64,000 nt of DNA, taken from Xanthobacteraceae bacterium (GTDB lineage Bacteria; Pseudomonadota; Alphaproteobacteria; Rhizobiales; Xanthobacteraceae). The stretch spans positions 62,001 through 126,000 of the forward strand of contig JALHRD010000001.1 of assembly GCA_022841625.1 (NCBI GenBank), written 5' to 3'. The notes under the pieces are model-generated. The model searched no databases and was not told the DNA's origin. It was given only the letters and a program-made list of their open reading frames with translations. The position numbers were made by a program, and so were the translations under genes. Position 1 is the stretch's first letter; each line of letters opens with the position of its first letter. Positions 62,922 to 64,000 of the stretch are shown piece by piece.

Positions 62922-62989
62922 AGTCCGATTCCGACATTCGCCTCCCGCGCAAGCCGCAAAGGAGTGGCGAATGTCAAATCCGCTCCACT
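62922..62989. repeat. Half family A repeat, copy 4 (one hairpin)
   Basis: Left arm GATTCCGACATTCGCC (62927-62942) and right arm GGCGAATGTCAAATC (62966-62980) match the hairpin 1 stem of family A with one inserted base. The second hairpin is absent. Begins one base after the copy 5 receptor stop codon. Confidence 0.75.
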
Positions 62990-63485
62990 ATCGGCCACGC
63001 GTTCGTGAGCCACCCGGGGTCGGCCCCATTCGCCAACAGCGTTAATCAAACCCTTACAGAGACGGCGCTGGCCGCGCCCGGCCGGCGCACTGGGATTGGC
63101 CGTGAACGGCCACCGGCCGGCGCGCATGGGGCCGGGATATATGATTGACGAATCAGCGGTTTGATGCGATCTGACAGTGGACTTCAGCACACGCGGGCCG
63201 GCGGCATTCGAGGCCGACCCGTTTCGGTTCCTCCCCGCGTGGCGTGATTAACTGGGCGGCCCAATTGGCTGCCCTTTCTTTTGTCAGAATTCCCCCGCCG
63301 TCGCTGAAATCGTTTGTTCACGACTAATCAGCCATTCTGGCGCTGTTGTTAAGCGCCGGCAGTCTCACCAAGACCGGACGAATTTCCCCAATAAAGGCAG
63401 GCCCGACGACCCCCATCGGGCGTGCCTGGACAAGGGGGACCGTACTGTTCTGGCTGGTTGCGCTGAAGAGAAGCGGCCGCAATCC
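62990..63485. other. Gap of 496 bp before the DUF2336 gene
   Basis: No gene is visible. The stretch contains a GC-rich patch with a small hairpin TGGCCG/CGGCCA over a TGAA loop at 63097-63112, and nearby copies of CCGGCCGGCGC at about 63078 and 63113. It must contain the promoter of the DUF2336 gene; no clear -35/-10 pair can be named. Confidence 0.4.
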
Positions 63486-64000
63486 ATGGCGACTCAAAGC
63501 ACCTTGATCGAAGAACTCGAGCGTGTGCTGGTTAGCGGCAGCGATCAGCAACGCGACGACATGTTGTCGCGCATCACCGATCTCTTCCTCACGGACGCCA
63601 GCCGCTATTCCGAAGCCCAGATCGGCCTATTCGACGAAGTCATCACCAAGCTTGCATCGGCAATCGAGACCAAAGCCCGCGCCAAGCTTTCGATCCGGCT
63701 CGCCGATGTGGCGACCGCCCCGGCCGGCGTGGTGCGGATGCTTGCCTTCGACGACGATATCGAAGTCGCGCGACCGATCCTCAAGAACTCCAGCCGCCTC
63801 AACGAATCCGACCTAATCGCCATTGCCAACGCCAAGGGCAAGAGCCAGCAGCATTTGGCGGCAATTTCCGAACGCAAGTCACTCAGCGAAGCCGTTACCG
63901 ACGTGCTGGTGACGCGCGGCGACCGCCAAGTTGTTCATTCGGTGGCTCGAAACAAAGGGGCGCGCTTCTCCGACGCCGGCTTCCGCACCTTGGTGAATCG
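63486..64000 (+). CDS. DUF2336 domain protein, cut by the window edge
   Basis: The frame from ATG 63486 runs without a stop to the end of the window (171 residues). The start MATQSTLIEELERVLVSGSDQQRDDMLSRITDLFL and the repeated helical pattern (RPILKNSSRLNESDLIAIA, HLAAISERKSLSEAVTDVLV) match DUF2336, an alphaproteobacterial family of HEAT-like helical repeats of unknown function. The C-terminal part lies outside. Confidence 0.85.
   Translation, partial: MATQSTLIEELERVLVSGSDQQRDDMLSRITDLFLTDASRYSEAQIGLFDEVITKLASAIETKARAKLSIRLADVATAPAGVVRMLAFDDDIEVARPILKNSSRLNESDLIAIANAKGKSQQHLAAISERKSLSEAVTDVLVTRGDRQVVHSVARNKGARFSDAGFRTLVN

Overview
The window looks like a chromosomal segment of an alphaproteobacterium of the order Hyphomicrobiales (Rhizobiales), close to the Bradyrhizobiaceae/Xanthobacteraceae. 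The reasons are the high GC content, an RNase E with an acidic insert in its S1 region, a GcrA-family regulator, a complex I NDUFA12 homologue, DUF2155 next to aat, a B12-dependent ribonucleotide reductase (nrdJ), the order rne / amiC-mrcA-prfB, the order dsbA-aroQ-accB-accC...aat, and five Bug-type (TctC-like) periplasmic receptors. No rRNA, tRNA, CRISPR array or intact insertion sequence is visible.

Layout. 0-2.3 kb is a decayed edge: an unrecognised small gene, a transposase remnant, three small membrane-protein genes, a HigA antitoxin tail and a cluster of palindromic repeats. 2.3-10.4 kb is housekeeping: anmK, tyrS, a giant AsmA/YhdP-like protein, a Bcp peroxiredoxin and an M23 endopeptidase. 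10.5-16.1 kb has a deleted phoD pseudogene, a DUF2147 protein and an acyltransferase followed by a DevC-DevA-DevB type exporter. 16.1-24.7 kb has prfB (with an intact programmed +1 frameshift site), mrcA and amiC, divergent from rne. 24.8-30.1 kb has a DUF433/DUF5615 pair, an NHL-repeat protein, a secreted aspartic protease, a Bug receptor and an aminotransferase. 30.4-39.7 kb has an M48 protease, a DsbA-like protein, aroQ, accB, accC, a copper island (CopC-CopD fusion, YcnI-like, DUF2946) on the opposite strand, then aat, DUF2155 and NDUFA12. 39.9-46.5 kb has two Bug receptors and nrdJ with a long structured leader. 46.6-48.8 kb is an AT-richer accessory patch with an orphan protein and a RelE/ParE toxin-antitoxin pair. 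49-64 kb has gcrA, small c-type cytochromes, TspO, SRPBCC, two dienelactone-hydrolase paralogues, clpS, Bug and ModA-like binding proteins, RidA, glutathione peroxidase, small enzymes and a DUF2336 gene cut by the window edge.

The most distinctive feature is a roughly 160-bp two-hairpin repeat. It occurs in three nearly complete copies and one half copy between 52.4 and 63.0 kb, each starting 1-12 bases after the stop codon of a plus-strand gene. Other palindromic repeats lie after anmK, in the accessory patch and, in frame, inside nrdJ. A decayed REP-associated-type transposase lies at the left edge. The window therefore shows an active history of palindrome dispersal with no intact mobilising gene in view.
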